In this document: in pieces, positions 22,463-31,584 of the stretch
Numbering within the stretch: the stretch's first letter is position 1
How the letters are laid out: every line of letters starts with the position of its first letter
Assembly (NCBI GenBank): GCA_904419835.1
Contig: CAJFTA010000024.1
Location: forward strand, 1-31,682
Reading direction: 5' to 3'
DNA: 31,682 nt
Origin: an uncultured Pseudoflavonifractor sp.
GTDB taxonomy: Bacteria > Bacillota > Clostridia > Oscillospirales > Oscillospiraceae
Made by a program: the position numbers and the translations under genes
The notes under the pieces: model-generated
What the model was told of the DNA's origin: nothing
Seen by the model: the letters and a program-made list of their open reading frames with translations, nothing else
Databases searched by the model: none

Positions 22463-24367
22463 ATGCAAAAGAAAAAGCTGCTGTCCCTTCTGCTGGCAGG
22501 CGCTACGGTTCTCTCGCTCGCTGCCTGCGGCCAGCAGACCGTGACCACGAACCCCTCCAACAGCAATCCCCCCGCTTCGCCCTCCCAGAGCCAGACTGCC
22601 GATGAGACGGCCACCAAGCCCACCGAGCCCACCGGCCAGCTGGTCATCGGCACCACCACCGACCTGGATAACGACTTCTACGACGCCAGCTTCAACAACA
22701 ACGCCACCAACTACAAGCTGTACGACCTGCTCCACGGCTACGGCACCGTTACCTCCGACATCGACGGCGAGTGGATCTACGACCCCACCGTGGTGGCCAG
22801 CCACGAGGAAGTGGAGAACGAGGACGGCACCAAGACCTACACCGTCACCATCAACGACGGTCTGGTGTGGAGCGACGGCACCCCCATCACCGCCAAGGAC
22901 TACGTCTTCCAGCTCCTGCTGGAGAGCAGCCCCGAGATGAACGCCGTGGACGGCTATCCCAGCCAGGCCGGCTACTCCCTGGTGGGCTATCAGGAGTACT
23001 TCAACGGTGAGACCGACAACTTCGCCGGCGTCCACCTGGTGGACGACATGACCTACTCCGTCACCGTCCAGGCCGCCGAACTGCCCTACCACTACGATAT
23101 TACCTACGCTTCCGCCGCTCCCCGGCCCATGCACGTCATCGCCCCCGACTGCGACGTGGTGGACGCCCCCGAGGGCGCCATGATCACCGGCGACTTCACC
23201 TCCGATCTGCTGCTGGAGACCATCAACAACTCCACCACCGGCTACCGGTACAACCCCACCGTCACCTGCGGCCCCTACCTGTTTGAGTCCTACGACATCG
23301 CCAGCCGTCAGGGCGTCCTGGTGGTCAACCCCAGCTACGCCGGCGACTACCGCGGCGTGAAGCCCCTGATCGAGAAGGTCATCGTCAAGACCGTCAAGAG
23401 CGACACCATGATCAACGAGCTGGCTTCCGGCTCCGTGGACCTGCTGTTCCAGACCTCCGGCGCCGACACCATCGAGGCCGGCCTGGATCTGGTGGAGGCC
23501 GGCAACGCGCAGTACAACACCTTCTACCGCAACGGCTACGGCAAGGTGCAGTTCGACTGCAGCCAGTTCCCCACCGACTCTGCGAACGTCCGCAAGGCCA
23601 TTGCCTACTGCCTGGACCGCAACGAGTTCGCCCGTCAGTACAGCGGCGGCTACGCCTCCGTGGTGCACGCCTACTACGGCCTGGCCCAGTGGGAGTACCA
23701 GGAGTCCCAGGACTGGATCGACGCCAACCTGAACACCTATGAGCGCAACGTGGACGAGGCCAAGCGCCTGCTGGAGGAGGACGGCTGGACCCTGAACGCC
23801 GACGGCACCCCCTACTCCGGCACCGGCACCCGCTACAAGGAGGTTGACGGCGAGCTGAAGCCCCTGGTCATCGAGTGGTGCAACACCAGCAACAACCCCG
23901 TGTCCGAGCTGCTGGCCACCATGCTGCCCGAGACCATGACCGAGGCCGGCATGGAGCTGCGGGCCACCACCACCGACTTCCCCACCATGCAGGCCGCCAT
24001 CACCCACACCGGCGACAAGATCTACAACATGTACAACCTGGCCACCGGCTTCGCCCTGGCCAGCTCCCCCTGGTACTACTACTCCACCGACCCCGTGTGG
24101 ATGCAGGGCGGCTACAACAGCAACTGGATTGCCGACGAGGAGCTGGCCGCCGCCGCCGAGGCCATGAAGGCCATCCCCTATGATGACCATGACTCCTGGC
24201 TGACCGCCTGGCAGAACTTCATTGCCATCTGGAACGAAAAACTGCCTGATATTCCCCTGTATTCCGACGAGTATTACGATTTCTACTCCAATAGGCTCCA
24301 CGACTGGTACTCCACCTCCGTTTGGGAGTGGTCCCGCGCCGTCCTGGATGCCTGGGTAGAGGCCTAA
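22463..24367 (+). CDS. Peptide ABC transporter substrate-binding lipoprotein (SBP family 5, OppA/DppA type)
   Basis: 634 residues. The signal sequence ends in LSLAAC, so it is a lipoprotein on the outer face. A Ser/Pro/Thr-rich linker (about 25-55) leads to the family 5 domain: GQLVIGTTTDLDNDF, YTVTINDGLVWSDGTPITAKDYVFQL (the cluster C signature) and a C-terminal lobe with NVRKAIAYCLDRNEFAR. It captures oligopeptides (or another family 5 ligand such as a dipeptide or nickel complex) and delivers them to the permease pair encoded downstream. The long C-terminal half is rich in Trp and Tyr. RBS-like GGAAGACGG precedes the ATG. A terminator just after it should leave this gene expressed above the rest of the operon, as is common for binding proteins. 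Confidence 0.92.
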   Translation: MQKKKLLSLLLAGATVLSLAACGQQTVTTNPSNSNPPASPSQSQTADETATKPTEPTGQLVIGTTTDLDNDFYDASFNNNATNYKLYDLLHGYGTVTSDIDGEWIYDPTVVASHEEVENEDGTKTYTVTINDGLVWSDGTPITAKDYVFQLLLESSPEMNAVDGYPSQAGYSLVGYQEYFNGETDNFAGVHLVDDMTYSVTVQAAELPYHYDITYASAAPRPMHVIAPDCDVVDAPEGAMITGDFTSDLLLETINNSTTGYRYNPTVTCGPYLFESYDIASRQGVLVVNPSYAGDYRGVKPLIEKVIVKTVKSDTMINELASGSVDLLFQTSGADTIEAGLDLVEAGNAQYNTFYRNGYGKVQFDCSQFPTDSANVRKAIAYCLDRNEFARQYSGGYASVVHAYYGLAQWEYQESQDWIDANLNTYERNVDEAKRLLEEDGWTLNADGTPYSGTGTRYKEVDGELKPLVIEWCNTSNNPVSELLATMLPETMTEAGMELRATTTDFPTMQAAITHTGDKIYNMYNLATGFALASSPWYYYSTDPVWMQGGYNSNWIADEELAAAAEAMKAIPYDDHDSWLTAWQNFIAIWNEKLPDIPLYSDEYYDFYSNRLHDWYSTSVWEWSRAVLDAWVEA

Positions 24368-24376
24368 GCCGAATAT

Positions 24377-24418
24377 CCGGCGGAACCCCGCATTTCGCGC
24401 GGGTTCCGCCGGTTTTCC
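24377..24418 (+). terminator. Terminator/attenuator after the binding-protein gene
   Basis: A 12-bp perfect stem (24377-24388 with 24401-24412) is followed by TTTTCC. The tract is short, so read-through to the permease genes is plausible. Confidence 0.75.
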
Positions 24419-24428
24419 GGTATTTGGG

Positions 24429-24643
24429 CATTCCCGGGGAAATGCCGCATACCCCCTTTTGCTATGCAAAAGCATAGCAAAATCGGCCATGTGCCGCTGA
24501 AAGCGGCACAGCCATGCAATCAAAAGCGCGTGGGCCGGGACGGCCCACAGGCGCAAAAGCTTCATGCGCTCCAGCTTTTTCCTGTATTTGTGGTGCGCCC
24601 CCCAAACGCATGAAGTTTTATATGCCGCGTTTCCCTGGGAATG
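24429..24643 (+). ncRNA. Structured 215-nt element: closing stem around four hairpins
   Basis: A 23-nt closing stem (24429-24451 with 24621-24643) pairs at 22 of 23 positions counting two G-U pairs. Inside, in order: 24457-24482, an 11-bp stem with AAAA loop; 24491-24509, a 7-bp stem with TGAAA loop; 24526-24554, GCGC plus a 7-bp stem; 24556-24619, a 13-bp stem including one G-U, with a 38-base loop. All three wobble pairs are G-U on the + strand (A-C on the - strand), so a + strand RNA is favoured. It fills the gap between the binding-protein terminator and the first permease. I do not recognise a known RNA family; a dispersed repeat element is the main alternative. Confidence 0.6.
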
Positions 24644-24719
24644 GACACAATACGGACAAGCCATCTCCCACGGCAGACGGGAACCCCGATCCCATAAATT
24701 TGAAACGGAGGAAAGGTGA

Positions 24720-25712
24720 ATGGGAAAAGGAAGATATTTACTAAAACGATTTGTATATATCGTTTTTGTATTTTTTATCATCTCCATCCTGATGTTTGCG
24801 ATCTATAAGTCCATGCCCGGCGACCCGGTGGACATTATGCTGGGCGACAGCAAGACCACCATGAAGCCGGACGCCTACCAGGCCCTGTACGACAAGACGG
24901 TGGCCAGCCTGGGCCTGGACAAGCCCCTGCCGGTCCAGTACGTGGCCTGGATGGGCAACATGCTCACCGGCAACTTCGGCTACTCCACCCAGTACAAGCA
25001 GGAAGTCATCAACATCATCGGCGCCCCCATGGCGAACACTGTTCTGCTTAACGTGCTGACCATGATCGTGGTGTTCCTCATCGCCGTCCCGCTGGGCATT
25101 GTGACCGCGGTACGAAAAAACGGCGTCTTTGACAAGACGGTCCAGGTGCTCACCATCGTGGGCTACAGCCTGCCCCAATTCATCGTGGCCCTGCTGGCCA
25201 TCTTCCTGCTGGCCGTCAAGTTCCCCATATTCCCCATCAGCGGCGTGAAAACCGCCGGTCTTGACGCCACAGGCCTGAGCGCGTTCCTGGATATGGCGTG
25301 GCACATGGTTCTGCCCGTGCTGGTTATGGCCGTGTCCGGCATCGGCGGCATCACCCGCTACGTCCGCGCCGCCATGATTGACGTGCTGCGCATGGACTAT
25401 ATCAAGACCGCCCGGGCCAAGGGCCTGCGGGAAAAGGTGGTCGTGTATGTCCACGCCTTCCGCAACGCCCTGATTCCCATCGTGACCATCACCACCTCGT
25501 GGATTATCAGCCTGTTCGGCGGCTCCATCGTCATCGAGAGCGTATTCCTGTGGCCCGGCCTGGGCAAGATGCTCATCGACGGCCTGCTCCAGCGGGACTT
25601 CTCCGTGGTGCTCACCATGCAGATGTTCTACGTGGTGCTGTCCCTGGCCGGCAACGTGCTGATGGACATTGCCTACACCATCGTGGATCCCCGTGTCCGA
25701 CTCGAGAACTAA
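24720..25712 (+). CDS. Peptide ABC transporter permease, DppB/OppB type
   Basis: 330 residues with six membrane segments. It starts YLLKRFVYIVFVFFIISILMF, the usual first segment, followed by YKSMPGDPVD and a normal-length external loop. The EAA motif for ATPase docking is in DYIKTARAKGLREKVV, and it ends with the family's YTIVDPRVRLEN. GGAGGAAAGGTGA precedes the ATG. It forms the membrane channel with the permease encoded next, and in contrast to that partner its architecture is ordinary. Confidence 0.95.
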   Translation: MGKGRYLLKRFVYIVFVFFIISILMFAIYKSMPGDPVDIMLGDSKTTMKPDAYQALYDKTVASLGLDKPLPVQYVAWMGNMLTGNFGYSTQYKQEVINIIGAPMANTVLLNVLTMIVVFLIAVPLGIVTAVRKNGVFDKTVQVLTIVGYSLPQFIVALLAIFLLAVKFPIFPISGVKTAGLDATGLSAFLDMAWHMVLPVLVMAVSGIGGITRYVRAAMIDVLRMDYIKTARAKGLREKVVVYVHAFRNALIPIVTITTSWIISLFGGSIVIESVFLWPGLGKMLIDGLLQRDFSVVLTMQMFYVVLSLAGNVLMDIAYTIVDPRVRLEN

Positions 25713-25725
25713 AGGAGGGAAGACA

Positions 25726-27540
25726 ATGCGAAATCAAAAGAAAAAATCCACCCGCCGCTCCACCGCCTCCATGGCGGCCCAGCGCATGATGGTGGGCAGT
25801 CTCCCTCAGGAGGAGGACGAGGTCCTTCAGAGCCCCATGCAGATGGCGCTCCACTCCTTTGTCCGGGATAAGATCGCCATGGCCGGCGTCATCCTGTTCA
25901 CCTTTATCTTCCTTTGCTGCGTCATCCTGCCCTACTTTTTCCCCATTGACCTGTACTATCAGGACGTGACCCAGGCCAACGTGGCCCCCGGCTTCGGCAT
26001 GCTGAAGGTACCCAGCGGCCTCCAGGGCAACGCCCAGGACATGTCCGTGGGCAGCTCCTTCTCCGTGGGCCTGGACAAGGACGGCAACGTCTACGAGTGG
26101 GGCACCTTCCCCAATGAGAAGCTGAAAAACATCCCCAGCGCCAGCGAGACCGGCAAGCTGGTTCAGATCTCCGCCGGTCTGGACCACGTGGTGGCCGTCA
26201 ATGAGGAGGGCCAGGTCTTCACCTGGGGCAACGACCGAATGGGTCTGAGCAACATCCCCATGGAGCTGCGCACCGGCGGCAACAACATCAAGCAGATTCT
26301 GGCCGGCTACCAGATCTCCCTGGCCCTGACCGAAGAGGGCGAGATGTACAACTGGGGCAGCGAATACCTGCTGCGCATCACCTACCCCGAGGGGGTCCAG
26401 GGCAACATCGACAAGTTCGCCGCCAGCACCAACATCGTCATGGTCCTGACCAAGGACGGCGAGGTGGTCCCCCTGACCACCAAGACCTCCGCCTACACCA
26501 ACATCCCCGAGGAGATCCAGGGCAATGTCATTGACCTGGCCATCACCGACGAGAGCGCCGCCGCCGTCACCTCCGACGGCCGGGTGTACGCCTGGGGCAA
26601 CAACGTCAAGAAGTCCCTCAACGTGCCCGAGGAGATTCAGGGCCAGGTGGCCTCCATCTCCGCCGGCCGCTATCACTACACCGCCATCCTCAAGGACGGC
26701 ACCGTGGTCAGCTGGGGCGACAACACCCACGGCCAGGCCTCTGCGCCCGGCAGCGCCACCTCCGTGGCCTCTGTGGACGCCGGCTACTACGCCAATTACG
26801 CTATCCAGGAGGACGGCAACGTGGTCTCCTGGGGCCTGAAGGGCTACCTGATGGGCACCGACGCCTTTGGACGCGATCTGTTCCGCCGCATCCTGGTGGG
26901 CGGCCGCATGACCATGACCGTGGGCGCCATCTCCGTCATCATCTCCACCATCATCGGCATCATTGTGGGCGGCGTGTCCGGCTACAAGGGCGGCAAGGTG
27001 GACAACCTGCTCATGCGTCTGACCGAGATTGTCTCCTCCATCCCCTTCCTCCCCTTCTGTATTATCCTGTCGTCCATCCTGGGCAACAGCATCAGCGAAA
27101 CCCAGCGCATCATCCTGATTATGTGCATTTTGGGCCTGCTGTCCTGGCCCGGCATCGCCCGCCTGGTCCGCGGCAGCGTGCTGGCCGAGCGCGAGCAGGA
27201 GTTCGTCACTGCCGCCAAATCCCTGGGCGTCAAGGAGTCCGGCATTATCTTCCGGCACATCCTGCCCAACATTGTCACCGTCATCATCGTCAACGCCACG
27301 CTGAACTTCGCCACCTGCATGCTGACCGAGTCCTCCCTGTCCTTCATCGGCTTCGGCGTCAACGAGCCCAACGCCACCTGGGGCAACATGCTCACCGGCG
27401 CGCAGAACGGACAGGTCATCGAGAACTACTGGTGGCGCTGGGTGTTCCCGGCCCTGATGCTGGGCATCTGCACCATCAGCATCAACTGCATCGGCGACGG
27501 CCTGCGGGACGCCATTGATCCCAAGTCGAAAGAGAGGTGA
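25726..27540 (+). CDS. Peptide ABC transporter permease, DppC/OppC type, with inserted seven-repeat RCC1/BLIP-II-like propeller
   Basis: 604 residues; ordinary DppC proteins have about 280-310. Residues 1-80 are a normal N-terminus: cytosolic SPMQMALHSFVRDKIAMAG, first membrane segment about 51-72, then IDLYYQDVTQANVAPG. Residues about 100-370 hold seven repeats of 39-43 residues ending in (D/E)G-x-V-x-x-W-G: Trp-Gly at 125, 167, 210, 290, 330 and 369, while the fourth (near 245) has lost it. Then YLMGTDAFGRDLFRR resumes the standard permease, with further membrane segments and the EAA motif EFVTAAKSLGVKESG, ending GLRDAIDP. The frame is continuous. The propeller would sit outside the cell, facing the binding protein. 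RBS AAAGGAGGG. Its role is unknown; substrate gating, docking or peptide binding are guesses. Confidence 0.93.
   Translation: MRNQKKKSTRRSTASMAAQRMMVGSLPQEEDEVLQSPMQMALHSFVRDKIAMAGVILFTFIFLCCVILPYFFPIDLYYQDVTQANVAPGFGMLKVPSGLQGNAQDMSVGSSFSVGLDKDGNVYEWGTFPNEKLKNIPSASETGKLVQISAGLDHVVAVNEEGQVFTWGNDRMGLSNIPMELRTGGNNIKQILAGYQISLALTEEGEMYNWGSEYLLRITYPEGVQGNIDKFAASTNIVMVLTKDGEVVPLTTKTSAYTNIPEEIQGNVIDLAITDESAAAVTSDGRVYAWGNNVKKSLNVPEEIQGQVASISAGRYHYTAILKDGTVVSWGDNTHGQASAPGSATSVASVDAGYYANYAIQEDGNVVSWGLKGYLMGTDAFGRDLFRRILVGGRMTMTVGAISVIISTIIGIIVGGVSGYKGGKVDNLLMRLTEIVSSIPFLPFCIILSSILGNSISETQRIILIMCILGLLSWPGIARLVRGSVLAEREQEFVTAAKSLGVKESGIIFRHILPNIVTVIIVNATLNFATCMLTESSLSFIGFGVNEPNATWGNMLTGAQNGQVIENYWWRWVFPALMLGICTISINCIGDGLRDAIDPKSKER
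26017..26838 (+). other. Region encoding the inserted RCC1/BLIP-II-like propeller
   Basis: These bases encode residues about 98-371 of the permease. Typical units read VQISAGLDHVVAVNEEGQVF and VASISAGRYHYTAILKDG, joined by linkers such as NIPEEIQGNV and NVPEEIQGQV. The unit consensus is V-x-x-I-(S/A)-A-G-x-x-x-x-x-A-(V/L)-x-x-D/E-G-x-V-x-x-W-G, that of RCC1 blades and of the beta-lactamase inhibitor BLIP-II. Seven units match a complete closed propeller. Confidence 0.88.
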
Positions 27541-27547
27541 ACCGGAT

Positions 27548-28532
27548 ATGAGTCTGCTTGAAGTAAAAAATCTGCACACCTACTTCACCACCAAGAAGGG
27601 CATCGTGAAGGCGGTCAACGACGTGACCTACAGCCTGGAGGCCGGAAAGACCCTGGGCATTGTGGGCGAGTCCGGTTCGGGCAAGAGCGTTTCCGCCATG
27701 AGCATCATCCGCCTGCTGGACGGAAACGGCTATATTGAGAGCGGCAGCATCACCTTTGACGGAAAGGACATCCTGTCCGCCTCGGACAAGGACCTGCACC
27801 ACATCCGGGGCAACGAGATCTCCGTCATCTTCCAGGAGCCCATGACCTCCCTCAACCCGGTGTTCACCGTTGAGCGCCAGATCGGCGAGGTCCTGATGCT
27901 CCACCAGCACATGAGCAAGAAGGAAGCCCACGCCAAAGCCGCCTCCCTGCTCGCCGACGTCAAGATCCCCAACCCGGAGCGGGTGGCCAAGCAGTACCCC
28001 TTCCAGCTCTCCGGCGGCATGCGCCAGCGCGTCATGATCGCCATGGCCCTGGCCTGCCGGCCCAAGCTGCTCATCGCCGACGAGCCCACCACCGCCCTGG
28101 ACGTGACCATTCAGGCCCAGATCCTCAAGCTGATGAACGAGCTCAAGCAGCAGACCGGCTCCTCCATCCTGTTCATCACCCACGACCTGGGCGTCATTCA
28201 CGAGATGGCCGACGAGGTGGCCGTCATGTACTGCGGCCAGATTGTGGAGAAGGCCGACGCGTATACCATTTTCCACAAGGGGGTCCACTCCCACCCCTAC
28301 ACCGAGGGCCTGATGACCTCCATCCCCCGGCTCAACACCCCCAAGGGCAAGCGGCTGGAGGCCATCCCCGGCGCGGTGCCCAACCCGCTGTACCTGCCCC
28401 AGGGCTGCAAGTTCGCCCCCCGTTGCAAGTACTGCACCGAGAAGTGCAAGCAGGCCGAGCCCGAGCTGGCGGAGGTCGCGCCCAATCATTTAGTCCGGTG
28501 TTTCTACCCGGAGAAGGCGGTGAGGACAGAAC

Positions 28533-28543
<11 letters not shown>
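27548..28543 (+). CDS. Peptide ABC transporter ATPase, DppD/OppD type
   Basis: 331 residues. Walker A GESGSGKS, Q-loop VIFQEPMTSLNP, signature LSGGMRQR, Walker B LLIADEPTTALD and switch His in FITHDL are all present. The C-terminal oligopeptide-transporter extension has GCKFAPRCKYCTEKC and a last Cys in VRCFYP; cysteines at these positions bind a [4Fe-4S] cluster in M. tuberculosis OppD, so a cluster is possible here. The ATG at 27548 lies 7 bases after the permease stop, with AGAGGTGA as RBS. It pairs with the ATPase encoded next as a heterodimer. Confidence 0.95.
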
Positions 28544-29543
<1,000 letters not shown>

Positions 29544-29549
29544 GTTTCC

Positions 29550-29756
29550 ATGCTCTTCGGTAAAAAGATTAACCGCGTCCTGAACGTCAAGGAGGCGGAG
29601 GAGCGGTTTGAGAAGGAGCGGGAGGAGCTGCCCCTGGAGAAAAAGGACCGTCTTGCCATGATCCTGGCGGCCCTGATTGTGTTCATCCCGGTGCTCATCC
29701 TTGTAATCGCCGCCCTTCTTCTGGTCTTATACCTGTTTTTCTTCCGATTCCTCTGA
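29550..29756 (+). CDS. Small membrane protein at the end of the importer operon
   Basis: 68 residues. A charged amphipathic N-terminal half (NVKEAEERFEKEREELPLEKKDR) is followed by a long hydrophobic stretch (about 36-66), enough for one long or two short membrane segments, ending in FFFRFL. The ATG lies 6 bases after the dppF stop, so it is very probably co-transcribed; the RBS is GAAGGAAGG in the end of dppF. I do not recognise a family. It could be an accessory subunit of the importer or just a fellow traveller. Confidence 0.7.
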   Translation: MLFGKKINRVLNVKEAEERFEKEREELPLEKKDRLAMILAALIVFIPVLILVIAALLLVLYLFFFRFL

Positions 29757-29757
29757 T

Positions 29758-29793
29758 TCAAAAGGCCGGGTCCCGGACAGGGACCCGGCCTTT
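29758..29793. terminator. Bidirectional terminator between the importer operon and the XRE gene
   Basis: A 13-bp stem (29761-29773 with 29781-29793, including the A/T flanks) with a 7-base loop separates the converging units. The flanking A and T runs are short (AAAA left, TTT right). Confidence 0.75.
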
Positions 29794-29798
29794 CTGCG

Positions 29799-30881
29799 TC
29801 ATTTTCCTTCCCGGCACAGCTTCTCCCACTGCTCCAGCAGGCCCGGGTACTCCTCCCGGTTCTCCTCCAGCAGCCGCCGGATGCCGTCCGCCGCTGTACT
29901 TCCGAAGTCGTCATAGGCGGCGCTCTGGCTGGAGACGATGAAGCGCAGATACTCCATCGTGCAGTCGGGCGCGGCGTCGAAGCGGGCGGCCTGGTCCCTG
30001 GCCTGTCTGAGATATTCCTCGGCCTGTGCCGCATCCCCCATATCCATGCTGGAGAAGGCGCACAGCGCCAGGAGCATGACGCTGACCTTGTCCAGATAGG
30101 AGGTCTTGCCCGGCTTCTTCAGCCCCTCCTGGAACTGGAGCAGCAGCTGGGTGAAGGCCAGGGCATCCCCCGCTCTGCCCAGGCGGAGACAGGCGTTGCT
30201 GTAACCGATGGCGAACCGGACCAGCTGGCTGTCAGCATCCAGCAGCGCCCTGGACAGGTAGGTCAGGGCCTCCTCGCTGGTGGCCTCGTCCATGGCCAGC
30301 TCGTTCCCGATCACCGCGTTGTTGATGCCCGCCGTGTTGTTCTCCTTCAGCAGGGCAATCCCCTTCTCCCGCTCCCCCTGGCTCAGGTAGGCTGCCGCAA
30401 TGTCGTTGCGGATGGAGATTTCCCCGATTTCCGGGTCCCGGTTCTGGGCCAGCAGGCCCAGGCTCCGCCGGAAGAGTTCACGGCAGCGCCGGAGCATCTG
30501 GCCGTCCCCCAGCTCTATCCCTGCCACCTGATAGAGCTGGGCACACTCGTACACCACCCGGAAGCTGTTGGGGTACTTCTGCAGAGCACGCTCTCCCTCC
30601 CGAAATGCCTCGTCGTAGTGCTTACTCCTGCGCAGGGTCTTGAGCCGCTCCAGCCTGTCCTCCAGGGCCGTGCTCTGCCGCTCATACCCCAGAAGCACAT
30701 CCACGCTGGTCTCAAAAAACTCCGCCAGCTCCATCATCAGGGACACGTCCGGAACACAGCTGCCCGTCTCCCATTTGGACACCGTCCCCACCGTAATCCC
30801 CATGGCCTCGGCCAGCTGCTCCTGGGTCAGTCCCCGCTCTTTTCTCATCATGCGGATGTTCTCCGCCAGACACACTTTCAT
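29799..30881 (-). CDS. XRE-family regulator with TPR-like C-terminal domain
   Basis: 360 residues. The N-terminal Cro/CI helix-turn-helix is plain: LAENIRMMRKERGLTQEQLAEAMGITVGTVSKWETG, with PDVSLMMELAEFFETSVDVLLG. Residues about 75-350 are helical repeats of TPR character (HYDEAFREGERALQKYPNSF, EISIRNDIAAAYLSQGEREKGIALLKENN). The layout is that of Firmicute regulators that sense a peptide or protein partner through TPRs. No small peptide gene is evident beside it. RBS AAAGGAG before the ATG. An inverted repeat at its promoter suggests self-control. Confidence 0.9.
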   Translation of the reverse strand: MKVCLAENIRMMRKERGLTQEQLAEAMGITVGTVSKWETGSCVPDVSLMMELAEFFETSVDVLLGYERQSTALEDRLERLKTLRRSKHYDEAFREGERALQKYPNSFRVVYECAQLYQVAGIELGDGQMLRRCRELFRRSLGLLAQNRDPEIGEISIRNDIAAAYLSQGEREKGIALLKENNTAGINNAVIGNELAMDEATSEEALTYLSRALLDADSQLVRFAIGYSNACLRLGRAGDALAFTQLLLQFQEGLKKPGKTSYLDKVSVMLLALCAFSSMDMGDAAQAEEYLRQARDQAARFDAAPDCTMEYLRFIVSSQSAAYDDFGSTAADGIRRLLEENREEYPGLLEQWEKLCREGK

Positions 30882-30910
30882 GTGCTCACTCCTTTCTTGT
30901 TTGTGCCCTC

Positions 30911-30939
30911 AGTATACCGCCCTTTTTCTCCGGATTGAA
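30911..30939 (-). promoter_or_regulatory. Promoter of the XRE-TPR gene
   Basis: On the - strand, TTCAAT (30934-30939), 17 bases, then TATACT (30911-30916). The weak -35 with a good -10 fits a regulated promoter. Confidence 0.55.
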
Positions 30940-30947
30940 GGCGGTAT
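30914..30947. promoter_or_regulatory. Inverted repeat bracketing the XRE promoter, operator candidate
   Basis: ATACCGCC and GGCGGTAT are exact inverse copies, 18 bases apart. One arm overlaps the -10 and the other lies just upstream of the -35 of the XRE gene, so bound protein would block polymerase. Autorepression by the XRE protein is the simplest reading. Confidence 0.5.
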
Positions 30948-31025
30948 TTTTCTTGTTGCGATGGAAAAATATTTCCCAACAGGAAAATTGGCATGGGTGC
31001 AGACGGCCCGGAAGAGCAAAAACAG

Positions 31026-31054
31026 TTGTACTTCTCCGCTGTACTTGCTATAAT
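31026..31054 (+). promoter_or_regulatory. Promoter of the thioesterase gene
   Basis: TTGTAC (31026-31031), 17 bases, perfect -10 TATAAT (31049-31054), about 55 bases before the start codon. Confidence 0.75.
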
Positions 31055-31109
31055 TTATCCACCGCACAGTCCAAATCTGTGCAAAATTCTTCAGAAAGGG
31101 GTGCTCTCC

Positions 31110-31526
31110 ATGCCCACCCTCGACCAGATCCGCGCCTGCTTTGCCGGCGACCGCTTCGCCACTGAGACAGCCGGTGTGATCATTGACGCCGCCGAGCCCG
31201 GACGTGCCGTCTGCTCCATGCCCATCCGCCCCATCCACCTCAACGCCAACTCCGTGCCCATGGGGGGCGCCATCTTTACCCTGGCCGACTTTACCTTTGC
31301 CGTGGCCGCCAACGGCCACAGCGAGCGCATCACCGTCACCCAGCAGGTGTCCATCACCTTTCTCTCCCCCTCCCGGGGGAATACTCTGGTGGCGGAGGCC
31401 AGATGCCTGAAGGCAGGCCGCACCACCTGCCTCTACGCTGTGGACGTCACCGACGACCTGGGGGCCCAGGTGGCCCACCTCACCGTCAACGGCTACACGG
31501 TGGACAAGCCTCCGAAGGGCACCTGA
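31110..31526 (+). CDS. PaaI-family hotdog thioesterase
   Basis: 138 residues, cytosolic. It hydrolyses an acyl-CoA, probably aromatic or medium-chain. The hotdog core reads HLNANSVPMGGAIFTLADFTFAVAAN, with the catalytic Asp in TLADF; the family's usual HGG is MGG here, a substitution I believe occurs in other clostridial members. The second half, TVTQQVSITFLSPSRGNTLVAEA and CLYAVDVTDDLGAQVAHLTVNGY, is typical. The ATG at 31110 follows AAAGGGGTG; the frame is open upstream without RBS. It is monocistronic, divergent from the XRE gene and ended by a strong hairpin. Substrate unknown. Confidence 0.88.
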   Translation: MPTLDQIRACFAGDRFATETAGVIIDAAEPGRAVCSMPIRPIHLNANSVPMGGAIFTLADFTFAVAANGHSERITVTQQVSITFLSPSRGNTLVAEARCLKAGRTTCLYAVDVTDDLGAQVAHLTVNGYTVDKPPKGT

Positions 31527-31552
31527 GCAGGTTCTCCCCTGCATAAGACAAC

Positions 31553-31584
31553 AGCGCCGCCCCGGCATAAGCCGGGACGGCGCT
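31553..31584 (+). terminator. Strong hairpin after the thioesterase gene, probable terminator
   Basis: A 14-bp stem with one internal mismatch (31553-31566 with 31571-31584) and ATAA loop lies 27 bases after the stop. No T-run follows on the + strand, so termination there would be imperfect. It overlaps the edge of the right-hand repeat by two bases. Confidence 0.5.

Noticed and set aside
24219..24567. Opposite-strand peptide frame running through the structured element at 24429-24643
   Set aside because: It starts inside one hairpin stem, continues into antisense of the binding-protein gene and has no RBS; the inverted-repeat structure explains the sequence better.
22436..24787. Very long open frames on the strand opposite the binding-protein and other GC-rich genes
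   Set aside because: They mirror GC-rich codons of strong sense genes, are low in complexity (Gly/Val/His-rich), match no family and lack ribosome binding sites.
25990..26850. Propeller region as a separate gene joined by assembly error or frameshift
   Set aside because: The frame is continuous, codon use matches the permease parts, no RBS and start precede the repeats, and the insertion falls exactly between conserved permease blocks. Reads would still be the final test.
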